From NCBI RefSeq assembly GCF_000011105.1, contig NC_000961.1, positions 606,662 to 670,661 on the forward strand: a DNA stretch of 64,000 nt. Reading direction: 5' to 3'. Made by a program: the position numbers and the translations under genes. Below are positions 40,165 through 49,659 of the stretch, in pieces. The stretch is from Pyrococcus horikoshii OT3. GTDB lineage: Archaea > Methanobacteriota_B > Thermococci > Thermococcales > Thermococcaceae. Numbering within the stretch: the first letter of the stretch is position 1; each line of letters opens with the position of its first letter. The notes beneath the pieces were generated by a model. It did no database searches. It was not told the DNA's origin and worked only from the letters and a program-made list of their open reading frames with translations.

Positions 40165-40293
40165 AATACTCAATCCCCTCCGAAACTTTTTAACTTATTA
40201 AAACTTCATACCTGAGCTTTTTCTAATCCAAGTTTACTTATGTCGCAGAAACGATTATTAAAACTCAAGCCTAAGTGGTTACGGTGATTGGTC

Positions 40294-41247
40294 ATGGTAG
40301 TTAGCTTAAAGGGTAGGGATCTTCTCTGCCTCCAGGATTATACTCCTGAAGAAATATGGACAATCCTCGAGACGGCTAAGATGTTCAAGATCTGGCAGAA
40401 GATAGGAAAGCCCCACAGACTTCTTGAAGGGAAGACTTTAGCCATGATATTCCAAAAGCCCTCAACTAGAACAAGGGTTAGCTTTGAGGTTGCAATGGCC
40501 CACTTGGGCGGTCACGCTCTCTACCTAAACGCCCAAGACCTTCAGCTTAGGAGGGGAGAGACAATAGCTGATACCGCTAGAGTTCTCAGCAGGTACGTCG
40601 ACGCTATAATGGCTAGGGTTTATGCCCATAAGGATGTTGAAGATTTAGCTAAGTATGCAAGCGTCCCGGTTATAAATGGTTTGAGTGACTTCTCTCATCC
40701 ATGCCAGGCTTTAGCTGATTACATGACAATTTGGGAGAAGAAGGGAACGATAAAGGGAGTTAAAGTCGTATACGTTGGCGATGGAAACAACGTCTGCCAC
40801 TCCCTAATGATAGCTGGGACAAAGCTTGGTGCTGATGTTGTAGTGGCAACTCCAGAGGGTTATGAGCCAGATAAAAAAGTGATTAAATGGGCCGAGCAGA
40901 ATGCAGCTGAAAGCGGAGGAAGCTTTGAGCTTCTTCACGATCCAGTTAAAGCCGTCAAAGATGCCGATGTGATATACACTGATGTGTGGGCTTCAATGGG
41001 CCAAGAAGCTGAGGCAGAAGAGAGAAGAAAGATTTTCAGACCGTTCCAGGTTAACAAGGATCTTGTCAAGCACGCTAAGTCTGACTACATGTTCATGCAC
41101 TGCTTACCAGCCCATAGGGGAGAAGAAGTTACTGACGATGTCATAGACTCACCAAACAGCGTCGTTTGGGATGAAGCAGAAAATAGGTTGCATGCACAGA
41201 AAGCAGTCTTAGCCTTATTGTTGGGAGGAGTTAAGACTGGCTTCTGA
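40294..41247 (+). CDS. argF: Ornithine carbamoyltransferase
   Basis: ArgF makes citrulline from ornithine and carbamoyl phosphate. The 317-residue protein has STRTRVSFE for carbamoyl phosphate, DFSHPCQALADYMT, and the ornithine-binding MHCLPAHRGEEV. It is close to the P. furiosus enzyme as remembered. GGTGAT precedes ATG 40294; the upstream TTG at 40288 is not needed. It is alone here, without other arginine genes, so its partners lie elsewhere. Confidence 0.96.
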   Translation: MVVSLKGRDLLCLQDYTPEEIWTILETAKMFKIWQKIGKPHRLLEGKTLAMIFQKPSTRTRVSFEVAMAHLGGHALYLNAQDLQLRRGETIADTARVLSRYVDAIMARVYAHKDVEDLAKYASVPVINGLSDFSHPCQALADYMTIWEKKGTIKGVKVVYVGDGNNVCHSLMIAGTKLGADVVVATPEGYEPDKKVIKWAEQNAAESGGSFELLHDPVKAVKDADVIYTDVWASMGQEAEAEERRKIFRPFQVNKDLVKHAKSDYMFMHCLPAHRGEEVTDDVIDSPNSVVWDEAENRLHAQKAVLALLLGGVKTGF

Positions 41248-41271
41248 TTTTAAAATTTTTTGAAAGCGAAA

Positions 41272-42108
41272 ATGGTGTCGGTTTTAATAGTTGGTGCTCT
41301 CCCTTACGATTCCGGAAAGACTACATTTGCCCTTAATTTGATTAGGGAAGCTATAGAGGAAGGATTTGATGTTGGAGTTTCAAAGCCAGTTGGGGGTTTT
41401 AACGGCTGGTATCAATATGAGTTCTTAAAGAAGAGCATTGAATTTGGATTGTTAATAGGGGAAGATGCCTATAAACTTCACAATGCGGCAAAAAGTATTG
41501 ACAGAATAGAGCTGGAAAGCCCAGTAACAGTCCTTCTCCTCCCCCCAGATCCGGAGAGGGTTGGATGGAGGGTTAGCTCTTACATGGGTATAAGCTTTCA
41601 GAATCAGGTAGTTATCGTTAGGATTAGTGGATTGCACAGGACAATTCACTATTATATTCCCGAAAATTTGAATAAATTAACTAAACCTCTGAGAGGGGAA
41701 GTTGGAAAGCTCATATCAGTTTTAAACCCGAAGCCCTTGTCGGTTGGTAAGTTGGATGATATCCTATCAGAATCGAGAAAGATAGCTGACGAAGTTCTCC
41801 GGTACTTAGAGCACTATCATGACTTAATGGTCATAGAATCTTATGCGAACTATGCCGCTCCAACGTTTGGCTCCCTAGACGTTGATGTTGTAGTTGTCGT
41901 TGCCCCAAGTAAAGCGGTAATCTTCGATGGAGAGCAGTACAAAAGAGCAGTTTCTCTGTACTTTAACTTGAAAAGCCCATGGATCGTGACGACCGAGGAT
42001 GTTCTACCTCTTCTACGTCCAAGAAAAATAGTAGAATTCGGGCCCGAGGGACCTAAAAATTCTCTCGAGAAAGTGCTTCAAGTTGTTGATGCTTCTTCGT
42101 CGTTGTAA
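41272..42108 (+). CDS. P-loop ATPase of the dethiobiotin-synthase-like fold, unknown role
   Basis: The 278-residue protein begins SVLIVGALPYDSGKTTFA, a P-loop resembling those of dethiobiotin synthase and CobB/CobQ (G-x4-GKT form). A later ESYANYAAP motif and a VVVVAPS strand fit that fold. No partner gene points to a pathway. A TATA-like GATTTTAAAATTTT precedes ATG 41272 closely, so it is probably leaderless. The 3-prime end overlaps bpsA by 31 bases. The function is not known. Confidence 0.72.
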   Translation: MVSVLIVGALPYDSGKTTFALNLIREAIEEGFDVGVSKPVGGFNGWYQYEFLKKSIEFGLLIGEDAYKLHNAAKSIDRIELESPVTVLLLPPDPERVGWRVSSYMGISFQNQVVIVRISGLHRTIHYYIPENLNKLTKPLRGEVGKLISVLNPKPLSVGKLDDILSESRKIADEVLRYLEHYHDLMVIESYANYAAPTFGSLDVDVVVVVAPSKAVIFDGEQYKRAVSLYFNLKSPWIVTTEDVLPLLRPRKIVEFGPEGPKNSLEKVLQVVDASSSL

Positions 42109-43127
42109 ATGTCCTCTTCAGTTATTTCTTCCTCATATCCCTTTGATCCTTCTAAAGTTTCAATTCTGAACATGTAACTCTTATACCAGTTGTATTCAGG
42201 AAGCTTCTTTATGGGTATTAGCCTCCAAGCCTTCGTCTCCTCAACGTATCCCCAATTCACGTACTCATTAAAGTTCCTTATTATGTCAGTTATTACAACA
42301 TTAAATTCATTGATGAGCATTCTTTGAATCTCCCTCCACTTATCGAGAGAGCTCTCTCTCCTTGTAATTCCAAAATATCCAGCACATCTAGGACCTTTAA
42401 GCGTTGCAATTCCCCTTCCAACGAATGCCCTTATCGCTTTAATCGTTTCAGGTGGATCCGTTATAAACGTGTCAAACTTGTGGAGGGCATACTCAGGCAG
42501 GGGTTTTCTAAGATCAAAGGTAAATATTTCTATGTCATTGTACCCTATTTCATCCGCGGTTTTCTCTATGAACTTTATCAGCCTCTCATCTATATCCAGA
42601 ACGGCTATCCTCTTGGGTAGTCCTGAAAGCATTAAGGCTATGCTCGTTAAATCATCATCCCCCAGGACAAATACCTCCTTGTTCTCTAAGTCCCCTCTTG
42701 TGTGCATTAAGATTACCCTAGCAACTGTGGTTTCCGGGGTTACATAACCTTGATCGTACTCATGTAAAGGCTCTGGTCTCTCCTTTACTATCTCTCTAAA
42801 CTGCTCAAGCAGATCAGCAAAGGCTTGAAGATCAACGGTCTTACCCTGACAGTGTGGGCAGGTATAGTCATATCTCTTTCCAATTCCGTATTCAGCTACT
42901 AACTCTTCTCCCTTTTCTGTAAGCTTAACTCCCTTATCAAAAGTTACGTATCCAAGCTCGTTAAGGGTTTCTAAAATCGAGACAACGAGTGGGAGGGGTT
43001 CTTCACTTAGATCTACAATCCTCCATATATCACTACTCGCTAAAACTGCTGATAAAACGTTTTCTACACTTCTCTCATAAACGGGAATCTTAGTCTTTGT
43101 TTTTACCCTCTCAACAATCTCTTTCAT
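42078..43127 (-). CDS. bpsA: Branched-chain polyamine synthase
   Basis: BpsA adds aminopropyl groups to spermidine to make branched polyamines that protect nucleic acids at high temperature. The 349-residue protein has a winged-helix-like N-terminus, a Cys pair CPHC, the cofactor-site motif LGDDDLTS, and DPPET, followed by a C-terminal acidic tail, all matching the BpsA/DUF43 family. GGAGGTG precedes ATG 43127. The convergent P-loop gene overlaps the last 31 bases. Confidence 0.92.
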   Translation of the reverse strand: MKEIVERVKTKTKIPVYERSVENVLSAVLASSDIWRIVDLSEEPLPLVVSILETLNELGYVTFDKGVKLTEKGEELVAEYGIGKRYDYTCPHCQGKTVDLQAFADLLEQFREIVKERPEPLHEYDQGYVTPETTVARVILMHTRGDLENKEVFVLGDDDLTSIALMLSGLPKRIAVLDIDERLIKFIEKTADEIGYNDIEIFTFDLRKPLPEYALHKFDTFITDPPETIKAIRAFVGRGIATLKGPRCAGYFGITRRESSLDKWREIQRMLINEFNVVITDIIRNFNEYVNWGYVEETKAWRLIPIKKLPEYNWYKSYMFRIETLEGSKGYEEEITEEDIYNDEEASTT

Positions 43128-43305
43128 CCTTAAACACCTCCAAAAATGCTTTTTTTATTCTACTCTTTTCTTTTCTTTTTAAAGGTTTCTAATGGCCTAC
43201 TGAAATTACACAATGACCTCTGTATCTTTTTAAAGTTTCCCAGGAACAATTAGGATTTAGGCTAGGATAGGAAAAGCCGTTTAATGTAAACATTCTAAAC
43301 CTAGC

Positions 43306-44115
43306 TTAACTTTCCTTGTAGGTAAATTCCCCGTTACAGTATTCTCCTCTTCCATTATAAAGTCCAAACACTGCACATCCATTCCGGTTTATTCTGCCCC
43401 AACCAGGTATGATATAACAGAGACAGGAGGGATCTTTCATGAAGAAGGACTTTCTAAAGATAACTTCAGTCCTGTTCAAGATTATAACTTCTCCAGAACC
43501 TGGAGAACCATCCAGTTGAGGCTTCTCAAATCCTACTAGTACATAATCGCCATTAGATGTTAAAAAGACATTTCTAATGGGAACAACATTACTACCTAAG
43601 TCAATCGCCTTAACAGTTCCATTCTCTCCTAAAATGTAAAGATAGTCATTTGGAGCTTCTACCCTAAAGTCTTGAATTGTGTGCGGGGCAGTTTGGTATA
43701 CAAGAGCGTAGAGGTAACTATCGGTGTGAGTTATTAGAACACTCGGAACTGCAGTTCCATTCTCTTTCCTGTAGTTATCCTCATAAACCCATATATAGCT
43801 CGTAAATTCCACCCTCCATAGAAACTTTCTATCGCGACTACAGGCACTTAAAACAACAATTGGCACTTTAGCTGTTACATTTTTAACTGTGATGTTTGTC
43901 CTGCCTTGGGAATCAACACTGAATTTCACTAAGGAAACATTTTTAACTTCGCTTACCTTTTGAAGGGTGATTAAACCCCAATCAAGTGTGAAAACTTGGG
44001 AATCTGAGCTTATGGAACACAGGGTAGATGGAGTATTTTGATGTGAGTTGATAAAAAATGCGTAGATTAAGATTACTATCATGAGAACAGCAGAGAGTAA
44101 GTGGAAATACCTCAT
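43306..44115 (-). CDS. Anchored extracytoplasmic protein of unknown function
   Basis: The 269-residue protein has an N-terminal hydrophobic segment (LLSAVLMIVILIYAFFI) and then a beta-rich exterior domain with many N-glycosylation-like sites and six or so cysteines (for example CLCY). There is no family I recognise; repeated short beta motifs with Tyr and Asn suggest a propeller-like or sandwich domain, but this is speculative. GGAGGAAGTAATC precedes ATG 44115. It stands alone between bpsA and the DUF4443 gene. Confidence 0.65.
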   Translation of the reverse strand: MRYFHLLSAVLMIVILIYAFFINSHQNTPSTLCSISSDSQVFTLDWGLITLQKVSEVKNVSLVKFSVDSQGRTNITVKNVTAKVPIVVLSACSRDRKFLWRVEFTSYIWVYEDNYRKENGTAVPSVLITHTDSYLYALVYQTAPHTIQDFRVEAPNDYLYILGENGTVKAIDLGSNVVPIRNVFLTSNGDYVLVGFEKPQLDGSPGSGEVIILNRTEVIFRKSFFMKDPSCLCYIIPGWGRINRNGCAVFGLYNGRGEYCNGEFTYKES

Positions 44116-44325
44116 GATTACTTCCTCCTTCCCTGAATAATTGTTTCTACGTCGATACTATGTTATATAAAATTCCAACTAATAAATTTTGCTCCTTTCC
44201 TATGTAGTGTAATTTATAAGGGCCAGGTCTTTATGAGAAGTAGTTTCGCAAACCTCCGTTGAAGACTGGACAATCCTAAGATAGTGCTACTTAAAGTTTA
44301 TTTAGCTTTAAAGCAAAGGAAGATT

Positions 44326-44928
44326 ATGGTGGGGCAAGTGATTAGGAAGAGAGGGGCTTACCCGGAATATACAGTAGAGGATGTTCTAGCAGTTATCTTC
44401 CTTCTTAAGGAACCACTTGGAAGGAAACAGATTTCTGAAAGGCTCGAGCTGGGAGAGGGAAGTGTAAGAACCCTTCTTAGGAAGCTTTCTCATCTTGATA
44501 TTATAAGATCGAAGCAAAGGGGTCACTTCTTAACTTTAAAAGGGAAAGAAATCAGGGATAAACTTCTTAGCATGTTTTCCGAACCGATTGGTGTTTCTGT
44601 AGATGGTTATCCTGGAATAGCAATTGTAGTTAAGAATCCCCCCGAATTTAAGTCAATAGAGCTTAGGGATGAAGCAATTAAATTTGATGCAAAGGGGGCC
44701 ATGATACTTACAGTTAAGGACAACGAGATAGTGTTTCCTGAAGATTTTAGACCTCTGAAGGAGATGTATCCAGAGGTAGCTAAGAAGATCGTGGATTACG
44801 AGGATGGAGATGCGGTTATTATAACATGGGCCGAAACCCCAGCGAAAGCCCTCAAGAGTGCAATTCACGTGGCCTATATCCTAAAGAAAGAGGAGATAAC
44901 GCCCGAAATACTGGAGGTGGTCAAGTGA
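44326..44928 (+). CDS. Winged-helix DUF4443 protein
   Basis: The ~200-residue protein has an N-terminal winged helix (GRKQISERLELGEGSVRTLLR, about residues 43-63 of the long form, shown here in part) and a C-terminal DUF4443 domain (EDFRPLKEMYPEVAKK). Family members are thought to be regulators. The long frame begins at GTG 44284; ATG 44326 follows AAGGAAG and is a plausible start, though the longer 214-residue form cannot be excluded. It overlaps the pyrF start by 4 bases, so it may regulate or simply be co-transcribed with pyrF. Confidence 0.75.
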   Translation: MVGQVIRKRGAYPEYTVEDVLAVIFLLKEPLGRKQISERLELGEGSVRTLLRKLSHLDIIRSKQRGHFLTLKGKEIRDKLLSMFSEPIGVSVDGYPGIAIVVKNPPEFKSIELRDEAIKFDAKGAMILTVKDNEIVFPEDFRPLKEMYPEVAKKIVDYEDGDAVIITWAETPAKALKSAIHVAYILKKEEITPEILEVVK

Positions 44929-45551
44929 TAGTTTTGGCCTTAGATGTTTATGAAGGAGAAAGGGCCATTAAAATAGCTAAAAGTGTTAAGGATTACATTT
45001 CGATGATAAAGGTTAACTGGCCACTCATTCTTGGAAGTGGAGTGGATATAATAAGAAGACTTAAGGAGGAGACAGGAGTTGAGATAATAGCTGATCTTAA
45101 GCTTGCTGACATACCGAATACTAATAGGTTGATAGCAAGAAAGGTCTTTGGGGCTGGAGCGGACTATGTAATAGTGCATACCTTCGTTGGTAGGGATAGC
45201 GTAATGGCAGTGAAGGAGCTTGGGGAAATAATAATGGTGGTTGAAATGAGCCATCCTGGAGCACTCGAGTTCATTAATCCTTTAACAGATAGATTCATAG
45301 AAGTCGCAAATGAAATTGAGCCTTTTGGGGTTATAGCTCCTGGGACAAGGCCTGAGAGAATTGGATACATTAGGGATAGATTGAAGGAAGGGATAAAGAT
45401 TCTCGCCCCTGGGATAGGGGCCCAGGGTGGTAAAGCTAAGGATGCTGTTAAAGCTGGAGCGGATTATATAATAGTGGGAAGGGCAATATATAACGCTCCA
45501 AATCCAAGAGAAGCAGCAAAAGCGATATACGATGAAATAAGAGGTGTTTAG
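44925..45551 (+). CDS. pyrF: Orotidine-5-phosphate decarboxylase
   Basis: PyrF decarboxylates OMP to UMP. The 208-residue protein begins at GTG 44925 (MIVLALDVYEGERA), whose codon overlaps the stop of the preceding gene, and has the catalytic IADLKLADIPNT and the phosphate-binding APGIGAQGG. A longer upstream frame (44826) is only a run-on. It appears identical to the P. horikoshii enzyme I recall. The next gene follows by one base. Confidence 0.96.
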   Translation: MIVLALDVYEGERAIKIAKSVKDYISMIKVNWPLILGSGVDIIRRLKEETGVEIIADLKLADIPNTNRLIARKVFGAGADYVIVHTFVGRDSVMAVKELGEIIMVVEMSHPGALEFINPLTDRFIEVANEIEPFGVIAPGTRPERIGYIRDRLKEGIKILAPGIGAQGGKAKDAVKAGADYIIVGRAIYNAPNPREAAKAIYDEIRGV

Positions 45552-45552
45552 A

Positions 45553-46071
45553 ATGGAGTTAAAAATAAAGCATCCATTAAGCAAGAAAGATGTTAAGGAG
45601 ATAATAGCCCAGTTATCCCAAATGTTTGGGGAGGAAATAGCAAGAAAAATGCTCAATAAGAAAGACGAAGTTAAAGTTGCAGAGTTTGATAAAACAACTG
45701 AAATAATTCTAGTTAACGACAAACCGATGTTCATAAGGAGAAAAGATCTAATTTTCCCCCTGGTGATAGCCTTATATAATCTCTCAGATGAGGAGGATCT
45801 CAGAAAGTGGCCAAGAAGAGTAGTGGTTGATGAAGGGGCCGTTCCTCACATTCTAAACGGTGCTGATGTTATGGCCCCAGGAATAGTAGACGCCGATGAG
45901 GGGATAAAGGAGGGAGATTTCGTATTCGTCGTTGAGGAAAAGTATGGGAGACCTCTTGCAATTGGGATAGCCTTAATGAGTGGAAAAGTCATGAAGGAGA
46001 AGAATAGAGGTAAAGCAGTAAAAGTAATCCACCATGCGAGGGATAAAATATGGGAAGTGACCGCAAGATAA
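45553..46071 (+). CDS. PUA-domain RNA-binding protein
   Basis: The 172-residue protein has a C-terminal PUA domain ([20 protein letters not shown]) and an N-terminal region resembling the MCTS1/archaeal PUA-protein family, linked to translation or tRNA handling. AGGTGTTT precedes ATG 45553. It overlaps ribL by 22 bases and pyrF precedes it by one base, so the four genes are one unit. Confidence 0.85.
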   Translation: MELKIKHPLSKKDVKEIIAQLSQMFGEEIARKMLNKKDEVKVAEFDKTTEIILVNDKPMFIRRKDLIFPLVIALYNLSDEEDLRKWPRRVVVDEGAVPHILNGADVMAPGIVDADEGIKEGDFVFVVEEKYGRPLAIGIALMSGKVMKEKNRGKAVKVIHHARDKIWEVTAR

Positions 46072-46496
46072 GGGTAGTGGTTGGAGGTGTATTCGATATA
46101 ATACATGCAGGTCATGTTCACTTCTTAAAGATGGCCAAAGAATTAGGGGATGAACTCATAGTAATAGTTGCTCACGATGAAACCGTTAAAAAAAGAAAAG
46201 GTAGGCCTCCTATAAACCCAGCTGAGGATAGGGCCGAAGTTTTAAAGGCTATAAGGTACGTGGATGATGTTGTGATAGGCAAACCAGGAGAAATAAGCCT
46301 CGATTTAATAAAAAGGCTAAAGCCTGATGTTATAGCTTTAGGTCCAGATCAAGACTTTGACTGTGAGGATTTAAAGCGGAAATTAAAAAGTATTGGGTTA
46401 AACGTAGAGGTGATAAGGCTTCCCTATTTATATAAAAAAGATAGGGCAAAGACGAGCAAGATAATTGAAAGGATTACTGAAATTTTTTGTGATTAA
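46050..46496 (+). CDS. ribL: FAD synthetase (RibL)
   Basis: Archaeal RibL adenylylates FMN. The 148-residue protein is a HIGH-type nucleotidyltransferase with [24 protein letters not shown], and the C-terminal KTSKII, which in bacteria is usually an ISSTRI motif. A close relative, glycerol-3-phosphate cytidylyltransferase, cannot be fully excluded. Its end overlaps the convergent GNAT gene by 23 bases. Confidence 0.82.
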   Translation: MGSDRKIRVVVGGVFDIIHAGHVHFLKMAKELGDELIVIVAHDETVKKRKGRPPINPAEDRAEVLKAIRYVDDVVIGKPGEISLDLIKRLKPDVIALGPDQDFDCEDLKRKLKSIGLNVEVIRLPYLYKKDRAKTSKIIERITEIFCD

Positions 46497-47022
46497 ACTT
46501 AAGAATGACAAATTCTTTGTACCTCATAATTTCTCTGAATCCTTTCTTCATATAATAGTAGCTGTAAGCTTCGAGGTTTGGAAATGTTACTACGTAGGGA
46601 TCTTTTCCAAGGGATCTAAGTCTCTTGACTGCGAATTCTAGGAGAGTTGAGCCGATTCCTTTTCCTTGGAATTCTGGATCAACAACGAAGAACTCTATTA
46701 ATCCTACCTTCTCGTTCATTAGCTCTTCTGGAACCCACCAAATCCCCTTCTCTTTAATTCTCTTGTATACGAGGGCTATTGTTCCAATAATTCTATTGTC
46801 TTTCTGGTAGGTATATAGCTCGTCAAACTCCTGAGAAAGCCTGAACTTCAGGAAAGGTTCATATACCTCTCTGAATCCATCGAAATCATTTGGGTTTGGT
46901 TTTCTCTTTACCCACTCAAGGGCCGGATATTTTCCATTTGTGCTCCTGTATATCCTGAACATTAACTCTAGTAGTTCATCCTTAACGGTTGAAGGATTCT
47001 TAATCTTTTTTACCCCTTCCAT
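46474..47022 (-). CDS. GNAT-family N-acetyltransferase
   Basis: The 182-residue protein has the GNAT acetyl-CoA motif [17 protein letters not shown] and a preceding LIEF strand, then [11 protein letters not shown] at the end. The acceptor is unknown. It overlaps the M42 peptidase gene upstream by 13 bases, and ATG 47022 follows directly in the M42 tail, so the two are co-translated. Confidence 0.87.
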   Translation of the reverse strand: MEGVKKIKNPSTVKDELLELMFRIYRSTNGKYPALEWVKRKPNPNDFDGFREVYEPFLKFRLSQEFDELYTYQKDNRIIGTIALVYKRIKEKGIWWVPEELMNEKVGLIEFFVVDPEFQGKGIGSTLLEFAVKRLRSLGKDPYVVTFPNLEAYSYYYMKKGFREIMRYKEFVILKFNHKKFQ

Positions 47023-48020
47023 TTTATGTAAGCCCTTATAAGCTCTTTAGTTGCCAACAATCCCTTAACGTGGGTTCTCTCCATTCCGTGGCTTGCGTGC
47101 ACACCTGGCCCAATTAGGGCAACCCTGAAATCCCATCCAGCTCTTAGTGCAGCTGAACCATCGGAACCATAGTAGGGGAACACGTCAACTACATATGGGA
47201 TATTGTTCTCTTCAGCAAGCTCTATTAACCTGTTCGTCATGTCATAGTCATAAGGCCCAGTTGTATCCTTGGCCGCTATAGATACGGCGGTTTCTTTTCC
47301 TGAAACACCTTCACCCACTACTCCCATATCAACCACGAGCAGTTCCTTAGTCGTTGGTGGGTAGCCAGCTGAGCCTCCGTGGCCAACTTCCTCATACGGT
47401 GAGAAGAAGAATGCAACTGGATACTTCTCGAGTTCATCCTTCATATCTATTATTAGATCGAGTATTGCAGCTACGCTAGCCTTGTCATCTAGGAAGTGTG
47501 ATTTAACAAAGCCGTTTACGTATTCAAATTTGGGATCAAAAGCTATGAAGTCTCCTGGCCTTATCCCCAGCTTTTCTGTATCCTCTCTCTTCTCCACGAG
47601 CTCGTCCAATCTTATATACATATTCTCCTCTTTTCTCTCCTTTTTACCTACTTCCCTATTTACATGAGCGCTCGGATTTCTAAGGAGGAGCGTTCCTCTA
47701 AACTTCTTTCCTTTTCTCGTTATTATAGTACAGTATTCGCCTTCAAACGTAGGTAGAACGAGCCCTCCTATCCTTGAAAATGCTAAGTGTCCGTCTGGTA
47801 GTATCTCCTTAACCATTGCCCCAAGCGTGTCTACGTGGGCTATAACAACGAGCTCAGGCTTTGGATGATTACCGGCTATTAGGGCCCCCTTGTTCGTATA
47901 GTAAAAGTTTACTTCATTTTCCTTTAGAAATTTTTCTAGGTAACTCATTACCTCCTTCGTGTAGCCCGTTGGAGAAGGTATCTCTAAGATTTCCCTTAAG
48001 ATCTTGACTATCCTTTCCAT
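47010..48020 (-). CDS. M42-family metallo-aminopeptidase
   Basis: The 336-residue protein has the M42 metal and catalytic motifs: AHVDTLG, SHFLDDKAS, SPYEEVGHGGS, VVDMG, and GVHASHGMERTH. Such enzymes form dodecamers that remove N-terminal residues from peptides. GGGGATCGAG precedes ATG 48020. It is divergent from the Mut7-C gene. Confidence 0.9.
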   Translation of the reverse strand: MERIVKILREILEIPSPTGYTKEVMSYLEKFLKENEVNFYYTNKGALIAGNHPKPELVVIAHVDTLGAMVKEILPDGHLAFSRIGGLVLPTFEGEYCTIITRKGKKFRGTLLLRNPSAHVNREVGKKERKEENMYIRLDELVEKREDTEKLGIRPGDFIAFDPKFEYVNGFVKSHFLDDKASVAAILDLIIDMKDELEKYPVAFFFSPYEEVGHGGSAGYPPTTKELLVVDMGVVGEGVSGKETAVSIAAKDTTGPYDYDMTNRLIELAEENNIPYVVDVFPYYGSDGSAALRAGWDFRVALIGPGVHASHGMERTHVKGLLATKELIRAYIKWKG

Positions 48021-48072
48021 CTCGATCCCCTTAGGTAAAGTATTTACGGAATTATAAAACTATGGTGTACTG

Positions 48073-48540
48073 ATGAAGTTTATAGCTGATATGATGCTCG
48101 GAAGATTAGCGAGGTGGCTTAGGCTTTATGGTTATGACACAAGGTATGGAGTAGAGGATGATGATGAGATAATCTCAATAGCTAAGAAAGAAGGAAGAAT
48201 TATCCTAACTAGAGATTTTGAGCTAGTTAAAAAGGCGAGAAAACTTGGAATTGATGCTATATATGTAGAGTCCAATTCTATTGAGGAGCAAATGGCCCAA
48301 CTTATGAAGGCTGGAATAAAGTTTGGTGAATTATTTCCGGAAGGAGCTAGATGCCCCAAGTGTAATGGTATCATAGTTAAAGTAAAAAAAGAGGAAGTCA
48401 AAGGAAAAGTTCCTGAAAAGATTTACAGGATGTATGATGAATTTTATGTTTGCACTAATTGTGGCCAAATTTACTGGCCTGGAAGACAATGGGAAGAGAT
48501 GCTTAAGATGGATAGGAAGTTCAAAGCTAACAAACCCTAG
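48073..48540 (+). CDS. Mut7-C PIN-like RNase-domain protein
   Basis: The 155-residue protein starts MKFIADMMLGRLARWLRLYG, the Mut7-C family start, with the PIN-like acidic residues (IADMM and LTRDFEL) and a C-terminal zinc ribbon CPKC and CTNC. It is presumed to be a nuclease of unknown target. A TATA-like ATTATAAAACTA lies about 20-25 bases upstream, so the transcript is probably leaderless. It overlaps the convergent hypE gene by 14 bases. Confidence 0.87.
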   Translation: MKFIADMMLGRLARWLRLYGYDTRYGVEDDDEIISIAKKEGRIILTRDFELVKKARKLGIDAIYVESNSIEEQMAQLMKAGIKFGELFPEGARCPKCNGIIVKVKKEEVKGKVPEKIYRMYDEFYVCTNCGQIYWPGRQWEEMLKMDRKFKANKP

Positions 48541-49537
48541 GAACTGGATCTCCAATTGGGGGTTCCAGGAATCTTCTCCCTCCAATACCGGTTTCTAGGA
48601 TAACTTTCCCAGGATAATCCTTTATTATCTCCCCAATTATAGCGGCATCTTTCCCTTTTTCCGTCTTTCTCATGGCCTCTAAGGCATCCTCTGCATATTC
48701 TCTATCTACTACCATGATTACCTTACCCTCATTTGCAACATCATATGGGCTTATTCCAAGCATATCACCAGCTGCTTTAACTTCCGGACGTATTGGAATG
48801 TCACTTTCTCTAACTAATATGCCAACATCGGCTTTCCTTGCCATCTCGTTCAGCGCGTTGCTTAATCCTCCTCTTGTTGGATCCTTCATTGCGTGGATAT
48901 TTTCCCACCCTATGGCGTCAGCGACGGTTTTAACTACATCCCAGATAGGGGCTACGTCGCTTTTGAGTTCCGTTTCAAAGCTTATTCCTTCTCTATGGCT
49001 CATCAAAGCTATTCCATGATCTCCTATTGTTCCGTTTACCAGAACGAGATCTCCAACTTTAGCCCCAGCATCACTTATAGGCTTCTCGGCAATTCCTATA
49101 CCAGCGGTTATCACAAATATCTCAATGTTATCTTCAACTACCTTGGTATCGCCAGTGATTATTGGAACTGGAACCTCTTTGGCAGTTCTATTCATAGATT
49201 TAAGGATCTCTTCTAATTTATCTGAATCAAAGCCTTCCCCTATTATTAGAGAGCTAGCGAGGGCTAGTGGTTTAGCTCCCATCACGGCGAGATCATTTAC
49301 CGTTCCGCTAACCGCTAGTCTACCTATGTCACCTCCAGGGAAGAAGAGGGGTCTAACGGTATGACCATCTATTGTGAAGACAAGGTGTTTACCTTCAAAG
49401 GGGATCGTTGCCCCATCATCGAGGGCTTCTAGGCCAATCCCTCCAGCAGAGTTTAAGGTTAAATTCTTTAATATAACATCTCTAATGAGTTCTTCCATTA
49501 GCTCTCCACCCGCACCATGCTCAAGCTTTATCTTCAC
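48527..49537 (-). CDS. hypE: Hydrogenase maturation protein HypE
   Basis: HypE dehydrates the carbamoyl group on its C-terminal cysteine to give cyanide for the NiFe hydrogenase site. The 336-residue protein has the PurM-like motifs HGAGGELMEELI, DGHTVRPLFFPGGDIGRLA and ITGDTKVV, and ends PRVC with the carbamoyl-accepting Cys. GTG 49537 follows GGGGGATTATAA. It stands alone, apart from other hyp genes. Confidence 0.95.
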   Translation of the reverse strand: MKIKLEHGAGGELMEELIRDVILKNLTLNSAGGIGLEALDDGATIPFEGKHLVFTIDGHTVRPLFFPGGDIGRLAVSGTVNDLAVMGAKPLALASSLIIGEGFDSDKLEEILKSMNRTAKEVPVPIITGDTKVVEDNIEIFVITAGIGIAEKPISDAGAKVGDLVLVNGTIGDHGIALMSHREGISFETELKSDVAPIWDVVKTVADAIGWENIHAMKDPTRGGLSNALNEMARKADVGILVRESDIPIRPEVKAAGDMLGISPYDVANEGKVIMVVDREYAEDALEAMRKTEKGKDAAIIGEIIKDYPGKVILETGIGGRRFLEPPIGDPVPRVC

Positions 49538-49659
49538 TTATAATCCCCCAAATGGAAGAGAAATCTTTGGGGTTAAAAACCCAACGACGATCTTACTGTT
49601 TAAAAGCTTTTTCGGGAACGTTTATTAGTTCTTTAAGGAATCATCCTAAAGGGATGCAT

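Noticed and set aside
44826-44924. A longer pyrF starting at 44826
   Set aside because: That frame runs on inside the DUF4443 gene. GTG 44925 gives the known short N-terminus and overlaps the upstream stop.
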